Made by a program: the position numbers and the translations under genes
Source of the DNA: Cellvibrio sp. UBA7671
Lineage (GTDB): Bacteria > Pseudomonadota > Gammaproteobacteria > Pseudomonadales > Cellvibrionaceae
Direction of reading: 5' to 3'
Assembly (NCBI GenBank): GCA_002483145.1
Contig: DLHJ01000004.1
Location: forward strand, 228,011-292,010
Length of the DNA stretch: 64,000 nucleotides
Shown: positions 1 to 8,944 of the stretch, one piece after another
Layout of the letters: every line of letters begins with the position of its first letter
Position numbering within the stretch: position 1 is the stretch's first letter
Notes under the pieces: generated by a model
Databases searched by the model: none
Told to the model about the DNA's origin: nothing
Seen by the model: only the letters and a program-made list of their open reading frames with translations

Positions 1-1205
1 GCCTGCTCTGATTTACCCACTAAAGGTTTTGCCAATAGCACTGCAATTATCATCGCGACAAATGCTGTAGCGCGCCCGATAAATACCAATTTATGTTCAG
101 ATGCTGCAGGGTTAATGGACTTTTTATAAATGTCCATAGTGAAGATAGTGGAGACGCTGTTGCTCATGGAGCTGAGTGAAGATGCAATTGCAGCGACCAG
201 TGCAGCAAAGGCAACTCCCAATAAACCATGTGGCAACAATTTCATCATTTCCGGGTAAGCCTGATCCGCCTTACTCAAATCCGGTGCAAGCACTACCGCG
301 CAAATTCCAGGCAATACTACAATCAATGGAACAAATAATTTAATGTAGGCCGCAAAGGTCATACCTTTTTGCGCTTCTTGCAAACTTTTTGCAGCGAGCG
401 CACGCTGAATGATGTATTGGTTAAAACCCCAGTAGCTGATATTCATAATCCACAAGCCACCGATCAACACCGAAATACCAGGGAGGTTTGCATAGCTGGG
501 GTTGTCTTTAGACAGAATCATGTCAAATTTTTCCGGCGCTTTTTCTAACAGTGTAGAGAAACCCGACAGTACGCCGGTTCCACCTGAAATTTGATTCAGT
601 GCCAAATAACTCACCAAGATGCCGCCTAATACCAACAAAGCCACTTGAATAATATCAGTCATGGCCACGGCTTTAAGGCCGCCATAAATTGAATAGGTCA
701 TGGAGAAAATGGCGAGGAAGATCATGCCGTAAAGCATATCCACACCGAGGAATTGTGAAATCGCCAGCGAGCCTAAGTAAAGTACTGACGTTAAATTTAC
801 AAAGGTATAAAGCGCGAGCCAGAAAATGGCCATGACTGTGCGCACGCGGCCATCGTAACGATTCTCCAAAAACTGCGGCATAGTGTAGATGCCTTTGGCG
901 AGGAAAATCGGTAGGAAATATTTGGCGATAATAATCAGCGTAATCGCTGCCATTAACTCATAGGCCGCAATACCCATACCGATCACATAACCGGAGCCGG
1001 ACATACCGATGATTTGTTCAGCGGAAATATTAGCGGCAATTAAGGATGCACCTATCGCCCACCAAGGCAGGGATTTGCTCGCGAGAAAATAATCATTGGC
1101 ATTTTTCTCGTGACCTTTTTCGTCACGCGATACCCAGTAAGCAACAAACAGCAGGATCAGGGTATAAGCAATCAATACCCCAATATCGAGTCCATTTAAA
1201 ATCAT
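1..1205 (-). CDS. Na+/sugar symporter, SSS family, vSGLT-like (C-terminus cut by window edge)
   Basis: Reading leftwards from the ATG at 1205 gives 401 uninterrupted codons that run off the window, so about the last quarter of the protein is missing. The N-terminus is hydrophobic, and the conserved SSS segments ASLIAANISAEQIIGMSGSG, FVNLTSVLYLG, YSIYGGLKAV and WGFNQYIIQRALAAKS closely match what I recall of the Vibrio Na+/galactose transporter vSGLT (about 540 aa, 14 membrane helices). It should carry a monosaccharide into the cell with Na+. It lies downstream of a sugar-dehydrogenase-type SDR and a DgoR-like regulator on the same strand, which suggests one catabolic unit for a free aldose such as galactose, xylose or arabinose. 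The exact sugar cannot be read from the sequence. Confidence 0.9.
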   Translation of the reverse strand, partial: MILNGLDIGVLIAYTLILLFVAYWVSRDEKGHEKNANDYFLASKSLPWWAIGASLIAANISAEQIIGMSGSGYVIGMGIAAYELMAAITLIIIAKYFLPIFLAKGIYTMPQFLENRYDGRVRTVMAIFWLALYTFVNLTSVLYLGSLAISQFLGVDMLYGMIFLAIFSMTYSIYGGLKAVAMTDIIQVALLVLGGILVSYLALNQISGGTGVLSGFSTLLEKAPEKFDMILSKDNPSYANLPGISVLIGGLWIMNISYWGFNQYIIQRALAAKSLQEAQKGMTFAAYIKLFVPLIVVLPGICAVVLAPDLSKADQAYPEMMKLLPHGLLGVAFAALVAAIASSLSSMSNSVSTIFTMDIYKKSINPAASEHKLVFIGRATAFVAMIIAVLLAKPLVGKSEQ

Positions 1206-1315
1206 GATTGACCTCTATGTAGTAGTGCGTATGGGGAGCGCACTTTGTTATTAAAAAATTTTCTTTTTATGGCGGCAAACCAAATTACTCGCAATTCTGT
1301 TTGCCCTTTAAACAA

Positions 1316-1348
1316 GAAGCATTCATTAGGGTGACTAATGAATGCTTC
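1316..1348 (-). terminator. Hairpin downstream of the SDR gene
   Basis: A perfect 14-bp inverted repeat (arm GAAGCATTCATTAG, 5-nt loop) lies between the SDR stop and the symporter start. On the minus strand the second arm is followed by TTGTTT, a weak U tract. It may be a leaky terminator or an mRNA-stabilising hairpin that separates expression of the two genes. Confidence 0.5.
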
Positions 1349-1392
1349 CGGGTTAACGCTTGTAGCAATTCTTCTATAACTAATCTCGCTAC

Positions 1393-2178
1393 TTAAATTC
1401 TCCCACCATCGACAACAAATTCTTGTGAGGTGATCATGGCAGAATCATCCGCTGCCAAAAACAGAGCCAAATTCGCTACATCGTGTGCGCCTAAACGTTT
1501 TTTGAGGCACACTCGTTTCATCAACTCTTCTTCCTCTTCCGCACTCAACCATTTTTCCAGTTGCTTGGGGGTTGCTACCCAACCAGGCAAAATAGAATTC
1601 ACGCGAATATTATCCACGCCATAATCCGTCGCCAGCGCTTTGGAAATTCCCAAAATTCCCGCTTTGGCGGTGATATAACTCGCCAAACGCGGTGGCCCGA
1701 ACTGCACATTGATCGAGCTGATATTAATAATTGATCCACCGCCCTGCGCGGCCATCATCGGCTGCACCGCTTGCGCCGCAAAAAAAGCTGGGTGGAGATT
1801 AATCGCCAAACCGCGATACCAGTCCGCTTCGGTAATACTGCGTGTATCAAAGCGTTGGTCATTGGCGGCATTGTTGACCAGTACAGTTATATCTCCCTGC
1901 GCCTGCTGGGCATCACTAATACTGCGCTGCAATGCGGCTATGTCACTCACATCACACACTTCAAACCAGGGCCGGGCGTAGCCTTTTGCCACCATCCCAT
2001 CGCACAACTCAATTGCGCTCTGCTCATCAATATCGACAAAAGCCACCTTTGAGCCCTGCGCAGCAAAAGCTTCGACTAATGCCGCGCCTATACCAGTGGC
2101 GCCGCCAGTAATAAATACACTGCGCCCCTGCAAACTGGGGTAAGCGGTATATCTTTTATGGGCTGAGTAGCTATACAT
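1393..2178 (-). CDS. SDR-family sugar 1-dehydrogenase
   Basis: A 261-aa classical short-chain dehydrogenase. The cofactor motif TGGATGIG is near residues 25-32, the NNAA motif is in the middle, and the catalytic Ser and YxxxK are in INISSIN and YITAK. The N-terminal YPSLQGRSVFITGG and the C-terminal LFLAADDSAMITSQEFVVDGG resemble the Caulobacter D-xylose 1-dehydrogenase/galactose dehydrogenase group rather than FabG. That group oxidises the aldose to its lactone with NAD(P)+. A D residue at the end of beta-2 (VDID) favours NAD+. The neighbouring vSGLT-like symporter and DgoR-like regulator support oxidative sugar catabolism. The rest of such a pathway (lactonase, dehydratase) is not in the window. 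Substrate is uncertain among xylose, arabinose, galactose and fucose. Confidence 0.8.
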   Translation of the reverse strand: MYSYSAHKRYTAYPSLQGRSVFITGGATGIGAALVEAFAAQGSKVAFVDIDEQSAIELCDGMVAKGYARPWFEVCDVSDIAALQRSISDAQQAQGDITVLVNNAANDQRFDTRSITEADWYRGLAINLHPAFFAAQAVQPMMAAQGGGSIINISSINVQFGPPRLASYITAKAGILGISKALATDYGVDNIRVNSILPGWVATPKQLEKWLSAEEEEELMKRVCLKKRLGAHDVANLALFLAADDSAMITSQEFVVDGGRI

Positions 2179-2261
2179 GTTGATTTCTCTCTGGGTTCAG
2201 GTGCTATTCGTGAAGACACAGGCACTCATAAGCATAGGCAGTTGTATGAGACCTGCTTTAG

Positions 2262-2972
2262 CTATTTAGGTTTAACCAGAGATACATTAATCAACTGCAT
2301 AACTTCCTGCAGCAGTGTTTTTACCGCCTTACTCGCACCTTCCTGATCGCCCGCACAAATGGCGTCATAGATGCGCTTGTGGTCGTCATAATCCGCCGTC
2401 AGTACGCCTTTCAGCTGGTTGGTGCTGGCGATACTGACCCGCAGGGCAACCTGGATAAACTCGCGCAACTGAAAAAAGAAGCGGTTGTTGCCCGCCGCCA
2501 GAATCGCGCAATGGAACTCTATATCAGCCGAAAGCGGATCATCGTGGCCTTCATCGGCGCGCTTCATCCGCGCCAGCGCATCACCGATGGCTTTAATTTT
2601 TACCGTGTCCTGATTGTTTTCCGCCGCCAAAACAGCAGCTTCAGGTTCTATTGCCATGCGCAGTTGGGTGAACTCGCGCAGCAGCTCCAGTGAAGGGCGC
2701 GCGTTTAGTGTCCAACTGAGCACATCAGCATCAAACATATTCCAGTGGGTACTCGGCATCACCCGAATCCCCTGCCGCGGGCGAGATGCAATCAGCCCCT
2801 TGGCGGTCAGCATTTTTACCGCTTCACGGGTAACACTGCGGCTGATATTGAATTGCTGCGATAGCTCCGCCTCAGTGGGAAAGGATTTATCGATCGCATA
2901 TTGACCCTGAACAATTGCCGCACCCAGTTGATGGGTTAACTGGTGAGTAAGATTACGCCCTGTATCCAGCAT
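2262..2972 (-). CDS. GntR/FadR-type transcriptional regulator, DgoR-like
   Basis: A 236-aa protein with an N-terminal winged helix-turn-helix (about residues 10-75, with FPTEAELSQQFNISRSVTREA) and a C-terminal FCD effector domain (about 90-225). The bridge SRPRQGIRV followed by WNMFDADVLSW is typical of DgoR-like repressors, which sense aldonate or 2-keto-3-deoxy sugar acids. It sits directly upstream of the SDR and symporter genes on the same strand, so it is probably their local repressor and may repress itself. Two inverted repeats lie upstream of its start (3013-3032 and 3068-3080). Confidence 0.82.
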   Translation of the reverse strand: MLDTGRNLTHQLTHQLGAAIVQGQYAIDKSFPTEAELSQQFNISRSVTREAVKMLTAKGLIASRPRQGIRVMPSTHWNMFDADVLSWTLNARPSLELLREFTQLRMAIEPEAAVLAAENNQDTVKIKAIGDALARMKRADEGHDDPLSADIEFHCAILAAGNNRFFFQLREFIQVALRVSIASTNQLKGVLTADYDDHKRIYDAICAGDQEGASKAVKTLLQEVMQLINVSLVKPK

Positions 2973-3012
2973 AGTTATTTAGCCTATTTATATTATATAT
3001 TTATGAGGTATC

Positions 3013-3080
3013 CGACAAGACTTAATTTGTCGTCGCTGTCACCGCTAAAGCCTTGGGAGAATGACGGATACCACTGGTAT
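3013..3080 (-). promoter_or_regulatory. Candidate operators upstream of the DgoR-like regulator
   Basis: Two short inverted repeats lie upstream of the regulator's start: CGACAA-N8-TTGTCG at 3013-3032 and ATACCA-C-TGGTAT at 3068-3080. Both have the size and symmetry of GntR-type operators. Assignment to this regulator is by position only. Confidence 0.3.
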
Positions 3081-3096
3081 TTGACCCCGAAAACGA

Positions 3097-3130
3097 AAAA
3101 ACCCGCGCCTGCTAGCAGACGCGGGTTATT
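3097..3130 (-). terminator. Rho-independent terminator after phoU
   Basis: AACCCGCG (3100-3107) pairs with CGCGGGTT (3120-3127), and the loop itself contains the palindrome CTGCTAGCAG. Read on the minus strand the stem is followed by a run of six T, about 60 nt past the phoU stop. It ends the pst-phoU transcript. Confidence 0.85.
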
Positions 3131-3188
3131 TAACAAGAGGAAGCTGCTTTAGTCACGCAAAAAATACGTAACTGAGGCAATCACAGGC

Positions 3189-3914
3189 CTATTCTTTGCT
3201 ATTAACGTTTTCTTCGATCTCTTCAATATTGGAATGACGAACATCCTCGCCATTGACCAGATAAATCACGTACTGCGCCAGGTTACGAGCATGGTCGCCA
3301 ATCCGCTCCAAGGCGCGCAGCGACCACATGATATTCAGCACGCGCGTGATGCTGCGCGGATCTTCGATCATAAAGGTCACCAGCTCGCGCATCGCGGTGC
3401 TGTATTCCATATCGACCTGTTTATCGGTCTGAACTACGTTAAGTGCCAAGTCCATATCCAGACGCGCAAATGCATCGAGTGCATCCTGCAACATACGCGC
3501 TACATTGTTACCGATATGGCGCACTTCGATATAACCACGCGGTGCGAGGCCATCTTTATTCATGGCAATCGCCTGACGGGCAATTTTGGTCGCTTCATCG
3601 CCAATACGCTCCAGATCGGTAATGGCTTTAGTCACCGCAATAACCAAACGCAAATCGCTGGCAGCTGGTTGGCGACGCGCAAGAATGCGCACGCACTCCT
3701 CGTCAATAGTCATTTCCATGGTGTTGACTTTAATATCCGCGCGAACAACTTGCTCAGCGCGCTCAACATCAGCATCGATCAACGACTGAATTGCATCATT
3801 TACCTGGCGCTGCGCCATACCGCCCATTTCGGACAAATGGGTGCGGATCGTTTCCAATTCGAGATTGTATTGCTGCGAGATATGATGAGTGTGACTCGTA
3901 ATATCCATAACCAT
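3189..3914 (-). CDS. phoU: Phosphate-specific transport system accessory protein PhoU
   Basis: A 241-aa, all-helical protein with two PhoU repeats. The first includes DEECVRILARRQPAASDLR and a TDLERIGDEATKIA metal-binding motif; the second includes WSLRALERIGDHARNLAQY. PhoU links the PstSCAB transporter to the PhoR/PhoB sensor pair and keeps the Pho regulon off when phosphate is plentiful. Length equals the E. coli protein. The chosen ATG has a GGAGG ribosome site 7 nt upstream. It is the last gene of pstCAB-phoU, 15 nt after pstB; phoB and phoR are not in the window. Confidence 0.96.
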   Translation of the reverse strand: MVMDITSHTHHISQQYNLELETIRTHLSEMGGMAQRQVNDAIQSLIDADVERAEQVVRADIKVNTMEMTIDEECVRILARRQPAASDLRLVIAVTKAITDLERIGDEATKIARQAIAMNKDGLAPRGYIEVRHIGNNVARMLQDALDAFARLDMDLALNVVQTDKQVDMEYSTAMRELVTFMIEDPRSITRVLNIMWSLRALERIGDHARNLAQYVIYLVNGEDVRHSNIEEIEENVNSKE

Positions 3915-3929
3915 GATGCGACCTCCGCA

Positions 3930-4706
3930 TTAACCGTAACGGCCGGTGATGTAATCTTCAGTTTGTTTTTTGCTGGGATTAGTAAAGAGCGTGTCCGTTA
4001 AATCATGCTCAATCAAATCGCCCATGTACATAAACGCGGTGTAATCGGAGACGCGTGCGGCCTGCTGCATATTGTGCGTCACAATCACAATCGTGTATTG
4101 GTGTTTTAATTCGTTAATCAACTCTTCAATTTTCAAGGTTGAAATAGGATCGAGTGCCGAAGCGGGCTCATCAAGTAAAATCACTTCCGGCTCAATCGCA
4201 ATCGCACGCGCAATCACCAAACGCTGTTGCTGTCCACCCGACAAACCAAATGCGTTATCGTGCAAGCGATCTTTTACTTCGTCCCAGAGCGCAGCACCGC
4301 GCAATGACTTTTCAACCACTTCATCCAACACGCGTTTGGATTTCACGCCTTGTAAGCGTAGACCATAGGCAACGTTTTCATAAATAGATTTTGGAAATGG
4401 ATTGGGTTTTTGGAACACCATTCCCACTTGGCGGCGCAACTCGGCCACATCGACACCCTTGTCGTAAATATTATTGCCATCGAGAATGATTTCACCTTCA
4501 ACGCGGCAAGCATCAACCAAATCATTCATACGATTAAAGCAGCGCAAAAGCGTTGATTTCCCACAACCGGATGGACCGATAAATGCAGTCACCTTTTTTT
4601 CCGGTATTTTCATGCTCACACCATTGAGTGCGCGCTTTTGATCGTAATACAAGTTGAGGTTTTTCACTTCAAGCTTGATCGGTTCCACTAATGCTGTCGG
4701 GCTCAT
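3930..4706 (-). CDS. pstB: Phosphate ABC transporter ATP-binding protein PstB
   Basis: A 258-aa ABC ATPase. Walker [10 protein letters not shown] is at 44-52, the Q-loop sits in [22 protein letters not shown] near 94-115, the signature LSGGQQQR is at 155-162 and Walker B VILLDEP at 175-181, with the switch His in VTHNM. The [15 protein letters not shown] block is diagnostic of PstB. It powers phosphate uptake through PstC-PstA at the inner membrane. A Pho-box-like repeat about 45 nt upstream (4750-4767) may give it and phoU their own phosphate control. Confidence 0.97.
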   Translation of the reverse strand: MSPTALVEPIKLEVKNLNLYYDQKRALNGVSMKIPEKKVTAFIGPSGCGKSTLLRCFNRMNDLVDACRVEGEIILDGNNIYDKGVDVAELRRQVGMVFQKPNPFPKSIYENVAYGLRLQGVKSKRVLDEVVEKSLRGAALWDEVKDRLHDNAFGLSGGQQQRLVIARAIAIEPEVILLDEPASALDPISTLKIEELINELKHQYTIVIVTHNMQQAARVSDYTAFMYMGDLIEHDLTDTLFTNPSKKQTEDYITGRYG

Positions 4707-4749
4707 AGAGTATGCCTGTTTAAAATTTTTACCAATATATTGCAGTTTA

Positions 4750-4767
4750 ATGACAAAATTATTACAA
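4750..4767 (-). promoter_or_regulatory. Pho-box-like repeat upstream of pstB
   Basis: On the minus strand TTGTAAT-AATT-TTGTCAT has the 7+4+7 layout of a PhoB site and matches 11 of 14 bases of two CTGTCAT half-sites. It lies between pstA and pstB, pointing towards pstB. Confidence 0.45.
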
Positions 4768-4780
4768 CCGATTGATGAAC

Positions 4781-6469
4781 TTAATCCGATGCACTGCGAT
4801 ATTTTTCACGCAAGTTGTTACGAATTTTTATCGCCGTAATGTTCAGCGTGATAATGAGCAATACCAATGTCAATGAAGTTGCATATACCAGAGGGCGCGC
4901 TGCTTCTACGTTCGGGCTTTGGAAGCCCACATCATAAATATGGAAACCCAAGTGCATAATTTTTTGATCAAGATGCAAATAGGGATAATTGCCATCCACC
5001 GGCAGCGCAGGTGCCAACTTCACTACACCCACCAACATCAGCGGCGCCACCTCACCGGCTGCGCGTGCAATCGCTAGAATCAAACCGGTCATCATCGCTG
5101 GAGTCGCCAAAGGCACAACCACTTTCCACAATGTTTCTGCTTTGGTTGCACCCAGCGCTAAACTGCCTTGGCGAATAGTGCTTGGAATGCGTGACAAGCC
5201 TTCTTCAGTAGACACAATCACAATTGGCAAAGTAAGCAGTGCCAGTGTAAGCGATGCCCAGAACAATCCCGGTGTACCAAAGGTGGGCGACGGCAGCGAT
5301 TCGGCGTAAAACAATTCATCCAGATTGCCGCCGAGGGTGTACACAAAAAAGCCCAAACCAAATACACCGTATACAATTGACGGAACACCTGCGAGGTTGT
5401 AAACCGAGATACGAATAATTTTCAGGAAGGTGCCCTGCTTGGCATATTCGCGTAAATAAATTGCTGCGAGCACACCAAAAGGCGTAACCATAATTGACAT
5501 CACAATTACCATGGTCAGGGTGCCGAAAATCGCCGGGAAAATACCGCCTTCCGTATTAGCTTCACGTGGCTCGTCGCTCATAAATTCCCAAAAACGTTCC
5601 GCGTATTGACCGAGCTTGGCAAAGACACCCATTTCATTCGGGCGAGTAACGCGCACTATATGATCAAATGCGATGACAACTTCTTTACCGTCAGCAGTGC
5701 GCGCAATCAATTTATCGCGCGTAGCCTGCGCGAGCAGATCGTCGCGTGTTTTTTTGATCACGCTATATTCTGCTTCTAACTCGGCGCGGCGCGCAGCAAA
5801 CTCAGCATCGGCTGCAGTAAGTTGCGCCCCATTAACCCCATCCAACTCCAGACGGCGACGCTCCAAGCGTAAATCATCCATACGTTTGTTAATGCGGCCA
5901 ATATCAGATTTCTCTATGCGATGAATTTGTCCGTGTAAATCCAGAGCGCGATTCAAACGCTGGCCAAGCTGCTGCCAAAAATCTGCGCTGCTCAACTCAC
6001 TAATCAGCTTGTCCTGCTCTTTAATCGCCACGGGGTAACCGTAGAAATTACCCCATTCGCGACGCTCAATCGAAATCGCATCGGCCGGGTATTCCCACTT
6101 CTCCATGCCGGTTTCAAGGAACCAGGAAAAATCACGGCCATTAACATCGCGATTGCCCATCTTGAATAAATAACGGGTAATCAGTTCCACGTCTTGTTCA
6201 ACGATGTAACCACCGTCGCGCGCAACGGCGGCGGGAATAATTTCTGAGCGAACTTCTTCGCCCATAATAATGTGACGCGCGCCCTCGCGATCGACAATCG
6301 AGGTTTGCAGGATATCCGCAGGCCAAAAGTGACCAAAACCACGAACGGCAATCAGGCCGAGCAAACCCACCACCATCACCATACAAATGGCAACCGCACC
6401 TCCATTTAACCAAATCCAGGGCGACCCACTTTTAAACCAGTCGGCTTGTGCTTTTACAAGATTTTTCAT
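4781..6469 (-). CDS. pstA: Phosphate ABC transporter permease PstA, long form
   Basis: A permease of 562 aa if it starts at the ATG at 6469, which has GGTG 6 nt upstream; a GTG at 6478 would add three residues. One N-terminal membrane helix (about 25-47, after the conserved SGSPWIW) is followed by an extracytoplasmic insert with a charged helical stretch at about 160-255. The ABC permease core occupies about 315-555 and carries the EAA-type motif [21 protein letters not shown]. coli PstA is only about 296 aa; the longer form is what I recall from Pseudomonas-type bacteria. With PstC it forms the membrane channel for phosphate. pstA follows pstC by a few nucleotides. Confidence 0.95.
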   Translation of the reverse strand: MKNLVKAQADWFKSGSPWIWLNGGAVAICMVMVVGLLGLIAVRGFGHFWPADILQTSIVDREGARHIIMGEEVRSEIIPAAVARDGGYIVEQDVELITRYLFKMGNRDVNGRDFSWFLETGMEKWEYPADAISIERREWGNFYGYPVAIKEQDKLISELSSADFWQQLGQRLNRALDLHGQIHRIEKSDIGRINKRMDDLRLERRRLELDGVNGAQLTAADAEFAARRAELEAEYSVIKKTRDDLLAQATRDKLIARTADGKEVVIAFDHIVRVTRPNEMGVFAKLGQYAERFWEFMSDEPREANTEGGIFPAIFGTLTMVIVMSIMVTPFGVLAAIYLREYAKQGTFLKIIRISVYNLAGVPSIVYGVFGLGFFVYTLGGNLDELFYAESLPSPTFGTPGLFWASLTLALLTLPIVIVSTEEGLSRIPSTIRQGSLALGATKAETLWKVVVPLATPAMMTGLILAIARAAGEVAPLMLVGVVKLAPALPVDGNYPYLHLDQKIMHLGFHIYDVGFQSPNVEAARPLVYATSLTLVLLIITLNITAIKIRNNLREKYRSASD

Positions 6470-6484
6470 TGCATTCACCAGGAA

Positions 6485-8776
6485 TTAAAGATTGCTGTAG
6501 CGTTGGCGCAGACGCTGACGAATAACTTCAGCGAGCGTATTCACTACAAAGGTCAGTGCGAGCAATACCAACGCCGCGAGGAACAACACGCGGAAATGAG
6601 TACTGGCCACTGCCGTTTCCGGTAACTCCACCGCAATATTTGCAGAGAGCGTACGCATACCTTCAAAGATATTGAAATTCACTACCGGGCTGTTACCCGT
6701 TGCCATCAACACAATCATGGTTTCACCAACAGCGCGACCAAAGCCCATCATCACCGCCGAAAAAATACCGGGGCTGGCGGTGGGCAACACCACTCCCACC
6801 ATGGTTTGCCAGCGCGTCGCACCGAGCGCAAGTGAACCTTGTGTGAGATGCCGCGGCACACTGAATACCGCATCTTCAGCGATAGAAAAAATACTCGGGA
6901 TTACCGCAAAGCCCATCACTATGCCGACCACCAAAGCATTACGCTGGTCGTAGTTGATACCGTTATCGGTAAACCATTGGCGCATGCTGCCATCAAAAAA
7001 CCAGACCTCAGTGAAAGGACTAACTGCAACGCAAGCCCACACAGTTAAAATAATGGGCAACACCAGAATCACAGCTTCCCAACCTTCTGGAACACGGTTG
7101 CGAATCGATTCCGGGAAGCGGCTCCAAATAAATCCGGTCACCAACATAATCACGGGCAACAAAATTAAAATACTGAAAATCGCGGGCAAATGATTTTCCA
7201 TAAAAGGAGCCAACCACAATCCGGCGAGGAAACCGAGAATTACTGTCGGCAGTGCCGCCATAATTTCAATCGTGGGTTTTACAATGCCGCGCAATTTGGG
7301 TGTCATAAAATACGCGGTGTAAATCGCGCCCATCACACCGAGCGGTACCGCAAATAAAATGGCAAAGAATGCTGCTTTTAATGTACCCAGGGTGAGCGGG
7401 ATGAAGCTCATCTTGGCTTCAAAGTTATCGCTACCGGAAGAGGCCTGCCAAATATATTCCGGCGCTTCACGACCTTCGTACCAAACTTTCTCCCAAAGCG
7501 AATGAAATGAGACTTCCGGATGTTTATTCCACACATCGGCGACTGCTACTTTTTTGCCACCATCAATTAACAATGCGCGATTGTTGATGGGAGAAATGGC
7601 AATATTTTGGATGGGTTTGTCACTGATGGATTGAATCAGCAGAGTGCGTTCGGAGGTGCCGAAATAAATCCCGATGTTGCCTTGATTATCGCCCGCCCAA
7701 AAACCGCGCCGAGCAAATTCTGGTGCGACACTGGTAATTGCGCCCGGCAAGGATTCAAACGCACGCACAAATTCGACGTGGTATTCGTTGCTTTCATCGC
7801 GCACTAAAAACCATTGGCTGACTTCCCCCTTATCGGTACCCACGATCAGAGAACCTGTACCCACTAAAAATTGCAACACGGTAATTTTTCCACCGCCAAC
7901 ACTTACAGGCTCTTTGCGCTCTGCAGCGGCGGGGTTAATAATTTTGTAGAGAATGATTTGCGCGGTATCGGTTGCAATCACCAAATGTTGCGCACCTTCA
8001 TCAATTTGCATTGCGATGGCATTCATACCGGCAGGGAGTGGCGGAAGGGTAAACACTTCTTGTGAGAGGCTGGATTCACCGGTAATCATATTGGTGCTTT
8101 CGCTGAACACCCCGAGCAATAAACGGTTGTCGGCAGTGATGGAGCCAATCAAGGTGCCGCCAGAGGTTTCTTGAATTGCCAATACTTTTAATGCAGTGCC
8201 CTGCTCATCCAAACGCACCAGTGATTCGCCGAGCGGAAATAATAAGGTAGGAGTAATCAAACGCTTATCTTGCGGATAACTGAGTGAGTAGTTGGTTTTT
8301 GTCACAACTACTTCACCGTTATTAAAACCGTAAGCAACCAGTCCGTGATCGGCTGTACTGGTCGCCAAACTGGCAAACTCGGCCCCTTCGGTTCTAGGCA
8401 GTTGGGCCTCAAGAATAGTTTTGCCGTCGTTGACGTTAAAAAAGCTCACCGCACCACTGCGTTTAAAACTGCCGCCGATTTCTTCGTAGCGCTCAAGGGT
8501 TAAAAATTCAGTGGAGTCTTGTTCAATTTGATGTAATTCGGCCTGGTCGAAGGTCTTCACCACATCGACCGAGGCACCGCGAAACAGAGGCGCCACTTCG
8601 GAAAAGAGATAGAAAAATATCAAACCCAAGGAAAATACCACGGCAATTCCCGCCGACATAACGCCGTAGCGGGAGATATTATCTTTGAGCTTGCGAATGC
8701 GACGCAGGCGACTGCGCTGTTCGGTGGTCGGCATCAAACTGAGCGTTTGTTTTACCGAAATGCTGGGTTCTGACAT
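6485..8776 (-). CDS. pstC: Phosphate ABC transporter permease PstC, long form
   Basis: A 763-aa permease, over twice the E. coli length. A membrane helix at about 38-62 is followed by a roughly 390-residue extracytoplasmic domain rich in short beta segments, possibly a beta-propeller-like fold. The ABC permease core lies at about 455-755, with [22 protein letters not shown] as the ATPase-contact loop. It pairs with PstA. The start has AGGTGA about 8 nt upstream. The gene follows a terminator and Pho-box sequences that separate it from pstS, so the binding protein can be made in excess of the permeases. Confidence 0.93.
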   Translation of the reverse strand: MSEPSISVKQTLSLMPTTEQRSRLRRIRKLKDNISRYGVMSAGIAVVFSLGLIFFYLFSEVAPLFRGASVDVVKTFDQAELHQIEQDSTEFLTLERYEEIGGSFKRSGAVSFFNVNDGKTILEAQLPRTEGAEFASLATSTADHGLVAYGFNNGEVVVTKTNYSLSYPQDKRLITPTLLFPLGESLVRLDEQGTALKVLAIQETSGGTLIGSITADNRLLLGVFSESTNMITGESSLSQEVFTLPPLPAGMNAIAMQIDEGAQHLVIATDTAQIILYKIINPAAAERKEPVSVGGGKITVLQFLVGTGSLIVGTDKGEVSQWFLVRDESNEYHVEFVRAFESLPGAITSVAPEFARRGFWAGDNQGNIGIYFGTSERTLLIQSISDKPIQNIAISPINNRALLIDGGKKVAVADVWNKHPEVSFHSLWEKVWYEGREAPEYIWQASSGSDNFEAKMSFIPLTLGTLKAAFFAILFAVPLGVMGAIYTAYFMTPKLRGIVKPTIEIMAALPTVILGFLAGLWLAPFMENHLPAIFSILILLPVIMLVTGFIWSRFPESIRNRVPEGWEAVILVLPIILTVWACVAVSPFTEVWFFDGSMRQWFTDNGINYDQRNALVVGIVMGFAVIPSIFSIAEDAVFSVPRHLTQGSLALGATRWQTMVGVVLPTASPGIFSAVMMGFGRAVGETMIVLMATGNSPVVNFNIFEGMRTLSANIAVELPETAVASTHFRVLFLAALVLLALTFVVNTLAEVIRQRLRQRYSNL

Positions 8777-8826
8777 GGTCTAGTCACCTGATTAAACTGC
8801 TGGCACGAGAATCCTAACAAGCAAAA

Positions 8827-8844
8827 ATGACACTTTTGTTACAA
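8827..8844 (-). promoter_or_regulatory. Weak Pho-box-like repeat upstream of pstC
   Basis: On the minus strand TTGTAAC-AAAA-GTGTCAT keeps the 11-bp period of PhoB half-sites and points at pstC, about 50 nt upstream of its ATG. It matches 10 of 14 consensus bases. Confidence 0.35.
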
Positions 8845-8856
8845 AGCGGGGATTAC

Positions 8857-8874
8857 CTGTCATTTATCTGTCAT
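8857..8874 (+). promoter_or_regulatory. Perfect Pho box, inverted relative to the pst genes
   Basis: CTGTCAT-TTAT-CTGTCAT matches both PhoB half-sites exactly, but on the plus strand, pointing away from pstC and into the 3' end of pstS. No plus-strand gene follows. See the finding on this site. Confidence 0.75.
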
Positions 8875-8892
8875 ATTTCTTTTTGCGCGCAT

Positions 8893-8923
8893 AAAAAAGC
8901 CGCCGAACAAGTCGGCGGCTTTT
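8893..8923 (-). terminator. Terminator between pstS and pstC
   Basis: GCCGCCGA (8899-8906) pairs with TCGGCGGC (8912-8919) across a 5-nt loop. On the minus strand it is followed by six T, about 20 nt beyond the pstS stop. It should stop most pstS transcripts before pstCAB-phoU. Confidence 0.85.
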
Positions 8924-8944
8924 GCTGTAGCACTTACGCAGTAA

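Noticed and set aside
1393..2178. FabG (3-oxoacyl-ACP reductase) as identity of the SDR
   Set aside because: Termini match sugar 1-dehydrogenases better, and the neighbours are a sugar symporter and an aldonate-type regulator.
3234..4001. Long open frame on the plus strand across phoU
   Set aside because: It lies antisense to phoU and the pstB end; phoU has family motifs and a ribosome site, while this frame has no domain and mirrors phoU codon structure.
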